Below are positions 1 through 8,090 of a DNA stretch of 18,511 nucleotides, piece after piece; within the stretch, counting starts at the first letter, position 1; every line of letters starts with the position of its first letter. The notes under the pieces are model-generated. The model did no database searches. It was not told the DNA's origin and saw only the letters and a list, made by a program, of their open reading frames with translations. Source of the DNA: Geobacter sp. UBA1603 (GTDB taxonomy: Bacteria > Desulfobacterota > Desulfuromonadia > Geobacterales > Pseudopelobacteraceae); NCBI GenBank assembly GCA_002322035.1, contig DCNF01000074.1, forward strand, positions 2,158-20,668. The letters are read 5' to 3'. A program made the translations under genes and the position numbers.

Positions 1-591
1 TTCCAGACCGTCGGCCCGGCCAAAGGTATCAAGACCGTTTCATCGTTTTTCCTTATGATTACTAAAACGCCGAGCTTCGGTGAAAACGGCATCATTCTCT
101 TCGCCGACTGCGCCGTTAACCCGAATCCCGATGCCCAGGCACTGGCCGAGATCGCCGTGGCAACGGCCGGCAACTGCAAGGCATTCCTTGACGTTGATGC
201 CCGGGTAGCGCTGCTCTCCTTCTCCACCAAGGGAAGCGCCAGCCATGCCGACTGCGACAAGGTGCTGAAAGCCCTGGAGATCGCAAAACAGATCAAACCG
301 GATATGCAGGTTGACGGAGAGTTGCAGGCCGATGCTGCTCTGTTGCCAAAGGTCGGCGAGAAGAAGGCGCCCGGCAGCAGCGTTGCCGGCAAGGCCAACG
401 TCCTGATCTTCCCCGACCTGGACGCCGGCAATATCGCCTACAAACTGGTGGAGCGCGTTGCCGGGGCCGAGGCTGTCGGGCCGATCATCCAGGGACTGGC
501 CAAACCGGTCAACGACCTTTCCCGCGGCTGCTCGGTTGATGACATTGTCAATGTTACCGCCATCACCGCCGTTCAGGCGGCCCAAGGCTGA
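1..591 (+). CDS. pta: Phosphate acetyltransferase, C-terminal part (5' end outside the window)
   Basis: Phosphate acetyltransferase interconverts acetyl-CoA and acetyl phosphate in the cytoplasm, and with acetate kinase links acetate to acetyl-CoA. The open frame runs in from base 1, so only about the last 196 residues are present. They match the C-terminal half of the PTA_PTB domain: the motif VGPAKGIKTVSS near the start, then FFLMITKTPSFGENGI, FADCAVNPNPDAQALAEIA, the VALLSFSTKGSA segment, the NVLIFPDLDAGNIAYKLV segment, and the typical end around GPIIQGLAKPVNDLSRGCS followed by DDIVNVTAITAVQA. No frameshift or truncation is visible. The first ATG (base 55) is internal to the domain and is not the start. 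The gene ends upstream of an intrinsic terminator at 664-698. Family identity is very secure from these motifs. Whether ackA lies just upstream cannot be seen. Confidence 0.96.
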   Translation, partial: FQTVGPAKGIKTVSSFFLMITKTPSFGENGIILFADCAVNPNPDAQALAEIAVATAGNCKAFLDVDARVALLSFSTKGSASHADCDKVLKALEIAKQIKPDMQVDGELQADAALLPKVGEKKAPGSSVAGKANVLIFPDLDAGNIAYKLVERVAGAEAVGPIIQGLAKPVNDLSRGCSVDDIVNVTAITAVQAAQG

Positions 592-599
592 TACCCATC

Positions 600-635
600 A
601 AAAAAAACGGGATGCACCGTTTTCGTGTGCACCCC
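600..635 (-). terminator. Intrinsic terminator for the leftward queC-B12-kinase operon
   Basis: Arms at 609-617 and 627-635 pair over nine positions with one mismatch (the loop is 9 nt). Read on the minus strand, the hairpin is followed by one base and then eight T (bases 607-600). The position, about 75 nt past the kinase stop codon, fits the end of that transcript. In the plus direction there is no T tract, so it should not serve pta. Confidence 0.75.
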
Positions 636-663
636 GCCAATTATCACCCAAAAGACCTGACCA

Positions 664-698
664 ATCGGTGCCGGGCAACAAATCCCGGCGCCGATTTT
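664..698 (+). terminator. Intrinsic terminator of pta
   Basis: A 12-bp stem (664-675 with 684-695) pairs fully apart from one G-T wobble, with an 8-nt loop (CAACAAAT). Four T follow (695-698), the first belonging to the stem, then CGTCT. It lies 73 nt after the pta stop codon. The T tract is short but the stem is strong and GC-rich. Confidence 0.75.
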
Positions 699-711
699 CG
701 TCTCAACCTTC

Positions 712-1833
712 TTAAACATCGGCTTTTCGGCGCGGCAGTTCAAACCAGAACAGCGATCCCTGCCCCAGTTCCGATTCAACCCCGATCGTTCCTCCATGGC
801 TTTCCACGATTCTGCGCGAGATGGCCAGACCAAGGCCGGTGCTTTCCTCCCCTTCGCTGGCCTTGACACTCGTCCTTCCAAAGGGTTTGAACAGCCGTTC
901 CTGCTCCCCTTGGGGGATGCCGGGCCCCTGGTCAGCCACTTCAAGCCTGACATGGGCTGGATCGTACACCAATCGCAGCGTAATCACTGAATTGCGGGGA
1001 GAAAATTTGATTGCATTCGAAAGAAAGTTATTGATCACCTGCTTGACTTTATGAATGTCACAATAAACCTGACCGACATCCACCGGAGTACATTCGAGCC
1101 GGATCCCCTTGCGCTGGGCCATCAGGCGGTTGACCGCAACGGTGTGCGCCGCCAGCAGTCCAAAATCGGTCCAGTTGTATTCGATGACCAGCCGGCCCTG
1201 TTCGATGATTGAATAATCAAGCAGACTATTCACCAGATAAAGCATAAAATCAGCCAGCGAACTGACATCCTTGAGAATATTGACGACATCGGGAGAGAGG
1301 CCGTCGCCATCTTCCAGCAGCAGGGCCATATATGAGATGATTGAGCCGATCGGGTTACGCAGATCATGGGCCGCCATGCCGAGAAACTGGTTTTTCTGCT
1401 CGTTGATCCGTCGGTACTCGGCATTGGCCTGCTGCAATTCCCGCGAAATATTAGCCATCTCCTGGTTAAGCTTGAGCATACTGCTCTGAACCTGCTCAAA
1501 CTCTTCCGCATTATGCTCTCCGACCATGAATCCATCTTTACCGCAGGGGAGGTATGACACCCGAAAGGTCTGCGGCATGCCTCCCGGAGTCAGAAAGCTG
1601 AGCAGGCGGGGCGCCAGCTCACTGCGAAACTGGGCCAGATCAAATGTTTTCCGGAAGTCAACCAGAAGATCGGTAAAGAACATCCCCGTGACGTTCTCAC
1701 CCAGCACGGAGCGGGCATAGGAACTTGCCTCACGCACCGTTCCCTGGACATCAAGACGCAGAATGATCAGTGATGAACAATCCATCAGGTAAGCGGCAAG
1801 AACCGTATCGCGCAGGATCTGACTGTTCACCAT
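712..1833 (-). CDS. Soluble histidine kinase paired with a cobalamin-binding protein
   Basis: This is a 373-residue sensor histidine kinase with no transmembrane segment, so it acts in the cytoplasm. Residues about 10-110 form a PAS-like sensory region, recognised weakly (LIILRLDVQGTVREAS...). A short coiled linker (about 112-148) follows. The HisKA dimerisation domain carries the phospho-acceptor His156 in AAHDLRNPIGS. The ATPase domain shows the N box NNFLSNAIKFSP (268-279), the G1 box DQGPGIP (301-307) and the G2 box [11 protein letters not shown] (331-341). All catalytic motifs are intact. The ATG overlaps the end of the upstream B12-binding gene by 7 nt (ATGGTGA), so the two are translationally coupled and probably work together, with the B12 protein feeding a signal to the kinase. 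No receiver domain and no neighbouring response regulator are visible, so the output is unknown. Kinase identity is certain; the partnership is inferred from the overlap. Confidence 0.93.
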   Translation of the reverse strand: MVNSQILRDTVLAAYLMDCSSLIILRLDVQGTVREASSYARSVLGENVTGMFFTDLLVDFRKTFDLAQFRSELAPRLLSFLTPGGMPQTFRVSYLPCGKDGFMVGEHNAEEFEQVQSSMLKLNQEMANISRELQQANAEYRRINEQKNQFLGMAAHDLRNPIGSIISYMALLLEDGDGLSPDVVNILKDVSSLADFMLYLVNSLLDYSIIEQGRLVIEYNWTDFGLLAAHTVAVNRLMAQRKGIRLECTPVDVGQVYCDIHKVKQVINNFLSNAIKFSPRNSVITLRLVYDPAHVRLEVADQGPGIPQGEQERLFKPFGRTSVKASEGEESTGLGLAISRRIVESHGGTIGVESELGQGSLFWFELPRRKADV

Positions 1834-2486
1834 GCCATGACCATCTCTTCCAGAACATAGATCGATGAGGCATAGCGGGCAGCAGGGTAGTCGGCAATAC
1901 GTTCGGAACCACCCCAGCGGAAAGCCTGGCCGCCGACAATCACCGGAAGGTCCGGGAAGGCTTTCCCAAGATGGTCAAGGGTTGTCAACAGTGCGGGAAG
2001 GTTGAACTGGATGCTTAACGAAAGACAGACGAGATCCGGGCGTTTTTCACGAACCATACTGACAAGATCAGATACCGGGGTGTTGCTGCCAAGGAAAAAA
2101 GCGTCCCACCCGTGCAGTTCAAGGATATCTGCCACCATTTTTGCCCCCAGTTGATGGAATTCGTTGGCAATACAGGAGACCACCGCGCGCCTGCCACAAC
2201 GGGGAATGCTGAAAATCCTCGGATAAACCATGGTCAGCAAATGCTCGGTCATGGCTGTCGCCATATGTTCCCTGGCTACCGATATCTTATTCTGCTCCCA
2301 CAGATCACCGACGTCGTAAAGTGCCCGCTGCAGAATATGGTAATAAAGGTCCTTAAGGGAAATGTCACGATCCAGCAGTTCCTGGACAATCCTCTGGCAG
2401 CCGGCACGATCTCCGTCCAGAAGCCCATAGAGGTAACGCTGGTAGAACATTTCCAGATCGGGCTGCGATTCACCCATGCGGAGCAT
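1827..2486 (-). CDS. Stand-alone cobalamin-binding sensor protein (CarH/MtbC-like B12 domain)
   Basis: 219 residues with the two-part B12-binding fold: a helical cap domain (about 10-95) and a Rossmann-type cobalamin domain (about 100-215). The cap contains W63, then nine residues, then E73-H74 ([13 protein letters not shown]). This W-x9-E-H motif is characteristic of CarH/LitR B12 photoreceptors, where these residues pack over adenosylcobalamin. The Rossmann part has ExHxxG (EFHQLG, lower axial ligand His111), the FLGSNTP loop and VIVGGQAF near the base-off nucleotide tail. There is no MerR-type DNA-binding domain, unlike CarH, and no methyltransferase partner gene as in the corrinoid proteins MtaC/MtbC. 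The residue after W63 is Glu, whereas T. thermophilus CarH has His132 there. The gene overlaps queC by 17 nt and the kinase by 7 nt. A start at Met4 (base 2477) is equally possible. B12 binding is well supported; a light-sensing role is inference. Confidence 0.88.
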   Translation of the reverse strand: MLRMGESQPDLEMFYQRYLYGLLDGDRAGCQRIVQELLDRDISLKDLYYHILQRALYDVGDLWEQNKISVAREHMATAMTEHLLTMVYPRIFSIPRCGRRAVVSCIANEFHQLGAKMVADILELHGWDAFFLGSNTPVSDLVSMVREKRPDLVCLSLSIQFNLPALLTTLDHLGKAFPDLPVIVGGQAFRWGGSERIADYPAARYASSIYVLEEMVMAW

Positions 2487-3153
2487 ACCTCACCGGATCG
2501 GCAATACCGGCCTCGGCAAATCCCTTCAGCCTCAATCGGCAGGAGTCGCACATCCCGCAGGCACGGCCGTCGGGGAGCGGATCATAGCAGGAATGGGTTC
2601 TGGCATAATCAACGCCAAGACGCTGGCCCAGGCGAATAATGTCCGCCTTGGTCAGGCTGATCAGCGGGGTATGAATCGTGAAACGGCCCGTGCCTTCAAC
2701 GCCGGCACGGGTTGCCAGGTTCGCCATGCGCTCATAGGAGCTGATATATTCGGGGCGGCAGTCTGGATATCCGGAATAATCGAGCGCGTTGACACCGATA
2801 TAGATATCGAAAGCGCCGATTGCTTCGGCCCAGCTAAGGGCAAATGAAAGAAAAATCGTGTTGCGGGCCGGGACATAGGTAACCGGGATCTCCGTCCCCA
2901 CACCGAGCTTTGGAACATCCACCCCGGAGGTCAAAGCACTTCCGCCGATGCATCGCAGATCGAAATCAACCACCAGATGCTGGACAGCCCCCAGAAGCGG
3001 AGCATTGGCACGGGCCAGTTCCAGTTCGCAGGAGTGCCGCTGGCCGTAGGAAAAACTGATCGCATGGGGGGAAAACCCCTCTGCCCTGGCTAGTGCCAGG
3101 CAGGTCGTTGAATCGAGCCCCCCGCTGTAAAGCACCACCGCTTTAGGTTCCAT
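2470..3153 (-). CDS. queC: 7-cyano-7-deazaguanine (preQ0) synthase QueC
   Basis: QueC converts 7-carboxy-7-deazaguanine to preQ0 with ATP and ammonia, a cytoplasmic step in queuosine tRNA modification. The 227-residue protein has the usual family length. It has the PP-loop ATP motif YSGGLDST (9-16), the SYGQRH segment (35-40), [11 protein letters not shown] (95-105), the [17 protein letters not shown] block (120-136) and the C-terminal zinc cluster Cys189, Cys199, Cys202, Cys205. The start at 3153 gives [12 protein letters not shown], as in other QueC proteins. An AAAGG lies 11 nt upstream. The in-frame ATG at 3174 and the open frame further upstream would add a tail not typical of QueC. It is the first gene of the operon with the B12 protein and the kinase. 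QueG, a later queuosine enzyme, is cobalamin-dependent, so the pairing with a B12 sensor may be meaningful, but that is inference. Confidence 0.95.
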   Translation of the reverse strand: MEPKAVVLYSGGLDSTTCLALARAEGFSPHAISFSYGQRHSCELELARANAPLLGAVQHLVVDFDLRCIGGSALTSGVDVPKLGVGTEIPVTYVPARNTIFLSFALSWAEAIGAFDIYIGVNALDYSGYPDCRPEYISSYERMANLATRAGVEGTGRFTIHTPLISLTKADIIRLGQRLGVDYARTHSCYDPLPDGRACGMCDSCRLRLKGFAEAGIADPVRYAPHG

Positions 3154-3253
3154 GTGTGCCGCAACCTTTGTCATTTTTTTGAGGTGCCTAAAACAAGCGC
3201 TTCGTGATAGTATCAAAAAAATAAGCAGCGTAAATCCTAAAAAAGGAAACACC
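3154..3253. promoter_or_regulatory. Divergent promoter region of queC operon and NrfJ-like gene
   Basis: This 100-bp gap separates two divergent genes and must hold both promoters, but I cannot pick a convincing -35/-10 pair on either strand. It contains two adjacent perfect short palindromes, AAGCGCTT (3195-3202) and TGATAGTATCA (3205-3215), which could be operators. The rightward gene has a clear ribosome site, AAAAAGGAAA, just before its ATG. I see no preQ1 riboswitch-like sequence before queC. Confidence 0.4.
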
Positions 3254-4033
3254 ATGAAAAAACGCTTTATTGGTATCATCTGTTCTGTGGCTATAGCATC
3301 CGTTGCGGCTTCTGCCGGGGCAATGCCCGACAAAGCAGGCGCTTCGGCGACACAACCGCCAGGACACGGCTCCATGGGTGGCGCAGCGGCATCAGGGAGC
3401 GGCGAGGCTCTTTCAGGCAAAGTGCTTCAAACCATGAACAGCGGCGGCTACACCTATGTGTACCTCGAAAAGAAGGACGGATCCAAGGTATGGGTGGCAG
3501 TAACCGAGACAAAAGTAAGGACCGGAAGCCAGATCAGCTTCCAGCCCGGAATGGAGATGAGGAATTTCGAGAGCAAAACCCTTAAGCGAACCTTTGATTC
3601 GATTATCTTTGCCGGCGGGGTGATCACTCCGGCCGGCACTCCATCGGCTTCTGCATCACAGAATTCCCCGGGCAGCAGCGGAGCTTCAACCGCGAAAGAA
3701 GGTAAAATTTCCGTTGCCAAAGCCGAAGGCTCTCAAGCATACACCATCGCTGAAATTTTTGCCAAAAGCGCAAAACTTAATAAAAAGAAGATTACCGTTC
3801 GCGGCAAGGTCGTTAAAGTCTCCAGCGGAATCATGAGCAGAAACTGGATTCATCTCCAGGACGGCACCGGTTCGGAAGCCAGAAAAAATCACAATTTGGT
3901 CTGCACCTCATCCGCTACTGCCGATGTCGGAGACGTCGTCACCATTACCGGCACCCTGATCAAGGACAAGGATTTCGGGTCCGGTTACAAATACGCCGTC
4001 ATCGTCGAAAACGCCACCGTGAGCAAAAAATAG
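3254..4033 (+). CDS. Exported protein with NrfJ-like domain and a second OB-fold domain
   Basis: 259 residues. Residues 1-23 form a signal peptide (MKKRF, then a hydrophobic core ending in ASAGA), so it is probably periplasmic or outer-membrane associated. A Ser/Gly/Ala-rich linker follows. Residues about 52-122 ([19 protein letters not shown]... KVWVAVTET... [21 protein letters not shown]) closely resemble NrfJ, a small protein found beside nitrite reductase genes in some bacteria. After another Ser-rich linker, residues about 163-257 form an OB-fold-like beta barrel ([42 protein letters not shown]). The start at 3254 has a good ribosome site and gives the signal peptide; the longer frame upstream runs into the queC promoter region. 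No cysteine pair, haem motif or catalytic residue is obvious. The function is unknown and may involve ligand or metal binding in the envelope. Confidence 0.85.
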   Translation: MKKRFIGIICSVAIASVAASAGAMPDKAGASATQPPGHGSMGGAAASGSGEALSGKVLQTMNSGGYTYVYLEKKDGSKVWVAVTETKVRTGSQISFQPGMEMRNFESKTLKRTFDSIIFAGGVITPAGTPSASASQNSPGSSGASTAKEGKISVAKAEGSQAYTIAEIFAKSAKLNKKKITVRGKVVKVSSGIMSRNWIHLQDGTGSEARKNHNLVCTSSATADVGDVVTITGTLIKDKDFGSGYKYAVIVENATVSKK

Positions 4034-4036
4034 GAA

Positions 4037-4086
4037 GACTCCCATGTGGTCGCCACAGCAATAGCGGGGCGACCACGTGGGGGGTC
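4037..4086 (+). terminator. Long hairpin after the NrfJ-like gene, probable terminator without T tract
   Basis: Left arm 4037-4054 and right arm 4068-4086 form about 17-18 base pairs. GGTCGCC pairs with GGCGACC at the base of the loop, with one G-T wobble and one extra G further out. The 13-nt loop is ACAGCAATAGCGG. It begins 4 nt after the stop codon. No T run follows (CTCTGTAG), so termination is not certain. It could instead stabilise the mRNA 3' end or reduce read-through into the methyltransferase gene. Confidence 0.5.
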
Positions 4087-4115
4087 TCTGTAGCAACCCG
4101 ACCACTAGCTCTCCC

Positions 4116-5201
4116 ATGCCAGAAATCCTTAAACAGCATTACGAACGCCATCCCTACCCGCACTATCCACTGTTCGCGACAGCACGACGGTGCGACACCT
4201 ACGCCCTCAACCTTGAAGCAATCTGGCGGCGTTTCAATGGGGGGGCGCCAGCCGAACACCAGCGCAGTATCCTGGTGGCAGGCTGCGGCAGCTTTGCGCC
4301 AGCGGTATTTGCGCTGGCAAACCCAAACTGCCGGATCACCGCCCTGGATCTTTCCCGGCGCAGCCTCAAGAGAGCCCGCTGGCACTGCCTGCTGCACGGC
4401 ACGACGTCCGTTAGATTCGTGGAAGGTGACCTGTGCGACCCGACCATCGCAGGCGGGACATTCGGCCTGATCGATGCCTACGGAGTCATCCACCATCTGG
4501 AAGACCCGCTGGCGGGATTACAGGCACTCAAGAGACGTATGGCACCGGGTGGAATCCTGCGCCTGATGGTTTACAGCCGCTATGCCCGGCGGGAGGAAGA
4601 GGCTATCCGCTACACCTTCCGCCTCCTCGGTATTACCACCGTTGACCAGGCACGGCGAATGATTGCCTCCGCACGCCCCGGCTCGCGGCTTCGCCAATTT
4701 GCAGATCGATGCTGGGAAGCCAGTTTTGACGAAGGCATCGCCGATGCCCTGCTTCATCCCCGTGCACGGACCTACCGGATCGACGATCTTCTTGATCTGC
4801 TGCGAATGGCTGAACTGCAACCGCTGCTGTTTGCCCACCCCGACAGCCTTGAACAGCCCGATCAGGAGATCAAGCGGCTTCGCAGCCTTGAAGCGCAACG
4901 CCATTCACCGGGCAATTTCGTTATGTACCTCGGCAGACCCGAGGATTGCCACAACCTGGCAGCGCAGGGCAGCCATCTGATGCTGAACCCCTGCCTCACC
5001 GGAGCGGTCGGACTGCTGCAGCTGAAAACGCTGCGGATACCGCCGCGGATCGGGATTGAAAACCCCGCACTTGACCGGGACCGAAGGAGCGTATTACGGA
5101 AATTCATTATGCCGCAGAAACGGGAGTCCGATCCGGTGCAGACACTTCCAGATCTGGAACTCTATCAGCGGGCACTTTTTCTGATACAGTTTACTCCCTG
5201 A
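4116..5201 (+). CDS. Class I SAM-dependent methyltransferase, substrate unknown
   Basis: 361 residues. A Rossmann methyltransferase domain lies at about 50-160: motif I is VAGCGS (54-59), the acidic ribose-binding residue is Asp78 in ALDLS, then EGDLCD (103-108), and the motif IV/V region is YGVIHHLEDPLAG (122-134) followed by MAPGGILRLMVYS (142-154). The N-terminus has HYERHPYPHYP (8-18), a signature often seen in methyltransferases of this type. The C-terminal 200 residues are mostly helical and have no motif I recognise. I chose the ATG at 4116. A GTG at 4077 is in frame but lies inside the right arm of the hairpin 4037-4086. No clear ribosome site precedes either start, so translation may be weak or coupled. 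It converges on the Hpt gene with only 21 nt between. SAM binding is secure; the substrate is not. Confidence 0.85.
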   Translation: MPEILKQHYERHPYPHYPLFATARRCDTYALNLEAIWRRFNGGAPAEHQRSILVAGCGSFAPAVFALANPNCRITALDLSRRSLKRARWHCLLHGTTSVRFVEGDLCDPTIAGGTFGLIDAYGVIHHLEDPLAGLQALKRRMAPGGILRLMVYSRYARREEEAIRYTFRLLGITTVDQARRMIASARPGSRLRQFADRCWEASFDEGIADALLHPRARTYRIDDLLDLLRMAELQPLLFAHPDSLEQPDQEIKRLRSLEAQRHSPGNFVMYLGRPEDCHNLAAQGSHLMLNPCLTGAVGLLQLKTLRIPPRIGIENPALDRDRRSVLRKFIMPQKRESDPVQTLPDLELYQRALFLIQFTP

Positions 5202-5222
5202 GGATTCTCGAAGTAATCTGCA

Positions 5223-5537
5223 TCAGACGTAGACGACTTCAACCCGATCAAGGTAGTCGCGAAGACGGGCCTGTGCCGCAACAACCGTTTCCCGGTCAGC
5301 AGCAAGACCAGCCGTTTCGATCAGTTCCCCCAGTTCTGATATATGGTCAAATCCATAGCTCCCTCCAGCCCCTTTCATGCGGTGGCCCAGCGTCCTGATC
5401 GACGCATAGTCTGCCGATTCGACAAACTGTTCAAGGCGGTCACAGTCTTTGCGCCGGTTTTCGAGAAATTCAGGAACGATTGGCATCAACTCGCTCTCAA
5501 TCTCAACAACAATTTTGAGATCATTGTGCTGATCCAT
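5223..5537 (-). CDS. Stand-alone histidine phosphotransfer (Hpt) protein
   Basis: A 104-residue protein that is almost entirely one Hpt four-helix domain. The phospho-accepting histidine is His52 in LGHRMKGAGGSYGF, preceded by EFLENRRKDCDRLEQFVES and followed by the third and fourth helices. It should carry phosphate from the receiver domain of the hybrid kinase encoded just upstream to a response regulator elsewhere. The ATG at 5537 has a very good ribosome site (AAGGAGG) and overlaps the kinase 3' end by 17 nt, so the pair is translationally coupled. The frame is open further upstream but that part is only the kinase gene in another frame. No output regulator is visible nearby. Confidence 0.92.
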   Translation of the reverse strand: MDQHNDLKIVVEIESELMPIVPEFLENRRKDCDRLEQFVESADYASIRTLGHRMKGAGGSYGFDHISELGELIETAGLAADRETVVAAQARLRDYLDRVEVVYV

Positions 5538-7962
5538 CCCCCCTCCTTTGGGCAAGATACCGGGCAATCTGCTGAAACAGCGCTTTCTTTTTAAACGGCT
5601 TGGCGATGTGCCCATCGCATCCGGCTTCAAGGCAGCGACGGATATCAGCCTCGTAGGCATGGGCCGTAAGGGCCACAATCGGAGTACGGCGCCGACCAAG
5701 CCGCTCATCAATCGCCCGCATCATCCGGGTTGCGGCATAGCCGTCCATTACCGGCATCTGAATATCCATCAGTACCAGCCCGTAATCATGCTGTTCAAAC
5801 AGCTCGAGTGCATCCTTACCGTTGCCGGCCTCATGAAGTTCCAACTGCTGATTCACCAGAAGAAGCCGCAGCAGTTCGCGGTTCTCAAGAGAATCGTCAA
5901 CCAGCAGCACCAGCGGCAACGCTCCGGCAGCGGCAAGCAGCCTGACTCCATCACCCTCCTCGCTCTGGCTTTCCCGAATTTCCAACGGATGCGTTGACTG
6001 TTCGGCAACCGGGAACATGAGGGCAAAAGAAAATGAACTGCCCACTCCGGGGACGCTCTCAACGGTGATCATGCCCCCCATGGCCTCCACAAGACGCCTG
6101 CTGATGGCCAGCCCCAGGCCGCTGCCGCCGTAACGGCGGGTAATTGATGAGTCTGCCTGGGCAAACGTTTCAAAGATCATAGCGATTTTTCCGGACTCGA
6201 TGCCGATCCCGGAATCACGAACAACGAACTTGACTGTTACCATACGCTCATCAGTATGGGGGCCGGCATGGGCAGAAAACGCAACTTTTCCGCCGGGACC
6301 GGTGAATTTGACGGCATTCCCGAGCAGATTCACCAGCACCTGCTGGAGCCTCATCCGGTCGCCCGAAATAAAATGGGGAAGGTCGGCAGGAGTCGCAAGC
6401 GTAAGCGCAATATTCTTTCGCCCTGCTTCAGGCATGATCATCTGGATCACTTTCTCCAGCAGATCAGCCAGGTTGAAGTTCTTATTCTGAAGCTCCAGCT
6501 GCCCCGCTTCAATCCTTGACAGGTCAATCAGGTCATTCACCTGTACCAGGAGGCTCTCTCCGGCCTGATGAATCATCTCCAGACAACGTTTTTGATCGGG
6601 AGACAGCGATGCGCTCTCAAGATATTCCGTGCCGCCGATAATAGAATTGAGTGGCGTGCGCATCTCATGGCTCATATTCGCCAGGAACTCGGTTTTGGCC
6701 TTACTGGCCGCCTCGGCGACATCGCGTGCCTCAAGCAGCTCCTCTGCGGTCCGTTTACGCTCTGCAACTTCTGCGCGCAGCCCCTCATTGGTTATCGCCA
6801 GCTCGGCCGTACGGGAGGCGACCAACTCCTCCAGCTGCTGATTCAGCTTTTCCAGCTCCGACTGTTTCAGGTGAAGTTTATGCTGGACCGCCTTTATAGC
6901 GCTGATATCCTGGGCTGCACAAATGATCGCCTGGGGATCACCGATGTCATCTCGCATGATCGCAAGGGAGAGAAGCAATGGGACCATTTCGCCGGTTTCA
7001 GTCCGACAGGTGCACTCAATCCCCTGCACCCTTCCATCGTCCTGTGATTGTTCAAAAGCAGCGAACATCAACCATGGTGCCTGATCAGACTTGAAATCCG
7101 TGTATCGGCGGCCAATCACATCTGCCGGCACAGAACCGAAAAGCTCATAGTAGGCGCGGTTGACACTCACCACGTCACCGATCGGCGAGAGGACGACGAG
7201 GACATCGTTCATCGTATTGAGCAGCTTTTCCATGTACTCGCGTGAAACCGTTGTCTGGCGCAGATTTTCGGTCATTCGATTGAATGATGTGGCCAGCAAC
7301 CCGATTTCATCGCGGGACGAGACGGAAATAGCCTCACCCAGCTCACCGTGAGCCGCTTTCTCGATCCCTTCTGCTAGGATCCTGATTGGACGGGTGATGA
7401 TTGATGAGAACATGACCGCGCCGACCGTGCCAATCCCCAGGGTCAGGATTACAAACGGAAAGATCAGCGTCAGAACGCCATGGACATAAGTCAAGATCAC
7501 CTGATCGGAAAGACCGACATGAACCATCCCGAGTTCACCCTTTTGAATCGGAACGGAAAAATCACAAATCGTGTCATCGCGTCTTTCCTGCTGGATCAGC
7601 AGGCAGGTACCGTCTCCCTTGTTGTTGAGTGACTGGAGCATGTCGGCCGGAAATGCCGTGCCAAATGAATGAGCCAGCACTTCGCCGTGCCGGTTGACGA
7701 CAAAGATATAGTCGATGTCATCCTCACTCATCAGATAATGGTCATTGATCAGCTGCTGAAGTGAAGCGGTATCCCCTGTCTCGATCGGGCGGACCGCCAG
7801 TTCGGAAAAATGGTGGGCAACCCCCAGTGCGCGCTTGCGGGTTTCCTTTTCCAGGCTGTCATGAATGACAAAACGGACAAATACCGCCAGAAGTACTGAA
7901 ATTGACAAGACGAGAACAGCCGTGCCGACAATCAGTTTATTACGAAGAGAGAGTCTGATCAT
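5521..7962 (-). CDS. Membrane hybrid sensor histidine kinase (sensor-HAMP-PAS-HisKA-HATPase-REC)
   Basis: 813 residues. TM1 is at about 10-33, a periplasmic sensor of about 125 residues follows (Cache-like by layout; [17 protein letters not shown] is typical), and TM2 is at about 156-186. A HAMP domain follows (about 187-240, including [18 protein letters not shown]), then a PAS domain (about 242-358) and a coiled coil (about 358-425). HisKA carries His432 in [14 protein letters not shown]. The ATPase has the N box [14 protein letters not shown]1 DSGIGI and G2 [12 protein letters not shown]. The receiver domain (about 684-803) has Asp689-Asp690, phospho-acceptor Asp733 ([11 protein letters not shown]), Thr766 and Lys788. 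All catalytic residues are present. It probably phosphorylates its own receiver, then the Hpt protein encoded just downstream. The start gives a normal cytoplasmic tip (MIRLSLRNK) before TM1, although no good ribosome site is seen. The signal sensed is unknown. Confidence 0.95.
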   Translation of the reverse strand: MIRLSLRNKLIVGTAVLVLSISVLLAVFVRFVIHDSLEKETRKRALGVAHHFSELAVRPIETGDTASLQQLINDHYLMSEDDIDYIFVVNRHGEVLAHSFGTAFPADMLQSLNNKGDGTCLLIQQERRDDTICDFSVPIQKGELGMVHVGLSDQVILTYVHGVLTLIFPFVILTLGIGTVGAVMFSSIITRPIRILAEGIEKAAHGELGEAISVSSRDEIGLLATSFNRMTENLRQTTVSREYMEKLLNTMNDVLVVLSPIGDVVSVNRAYYELFGSVPADVIGRRYTDFKSDQAPWLMFAAFEQSQDDGRVQGIECTCRTETGEMVPLLLSLAIMRDDIGDPQAIICAAQDISAIKAVQHKLHLKQSELEKLNQQLEELVASRTAELAITNEGLRAEVAERKRTAEELLEARDVAEAASKAKTEFLANMSHEMRTPLNSIIGGTEYLESASLSPDQKRCLEMIHQAGESLLVQVNDLIDLSRIEAGQLELQNKNFNLADLLEKVIQMIMPEAGRKNIALTLATPADLPHFISGDRMRLQQVLVNLLGNAVKFTGPGGKVAFSAHAGPHTDERMVTVKFVVRDSGIGIESGKIAMIFETFAQADSSITRRYGGSGLGLAISRRLVEAMGGMITVESVPGVGSSFSFALMFPVAEQSTHPLEIRESQSEEGDGVRLLAAAGALPLVLLVDDSLENRELLRLLLVNQQLELHEAGNGKDALELFEQHDYGLVLMDIQMPVMDGYAATRMMRAIDERLGRRRTPIVALTAHAYEADIRRCLEAGCDGHIAKPFKKKALFQQIARYLAQRRGDGSAQ

Positions 7963-8090
7963 GATGGAATGAATAGTAGCACAGGACTCTGTTTCTTCAA
8001 GCCAGTGAAGAAAAATGCCGGCCGTCGAACCTTGAAAAGGCCCGTATGGTGTGTTACAACCGGCAGACCTTTATTTCGGAACGTGAGGCA
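7963..8090. promoter_or_regulatory. Divergent intergenic region between hybrid kinase and mutS
   Basis: This stretch must hold the promoters of both divergent genes. I find no convincing sigma70 pair. It contains a perfect 8-bp inverted repeat (TTTCTTCA at 7992-7999 and TGAAGAAA at 8006-8013, 6-nt spacer). Neither strand has a T tract after it, so it looks more like an operator or RNA hairpin than a terminator. Confidence 0.35.

Noticed and set aside
3154..3253. preQ1 riboswitch before queC
   Set aside because: No hairpin with the short A-rich tail and pseudoknot pattern of preQ1 riboswitches is visible on the minus strand.
3154..3420. Upstream extension of queC by 89 codons containing a hydrophobic segment
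   Set aside because: QueC is about 227 residues and starts close to the PP-loop; the extension runs across the divergent promoter region and the 5' end of the NrfJ-like gene.
5538..5711. Longer start for the Hpt protein
   Set aside because: The extra part is the kinase receiver region in another frame; the ATG at 5537 has an excellent AAGGAGG ribosome site.
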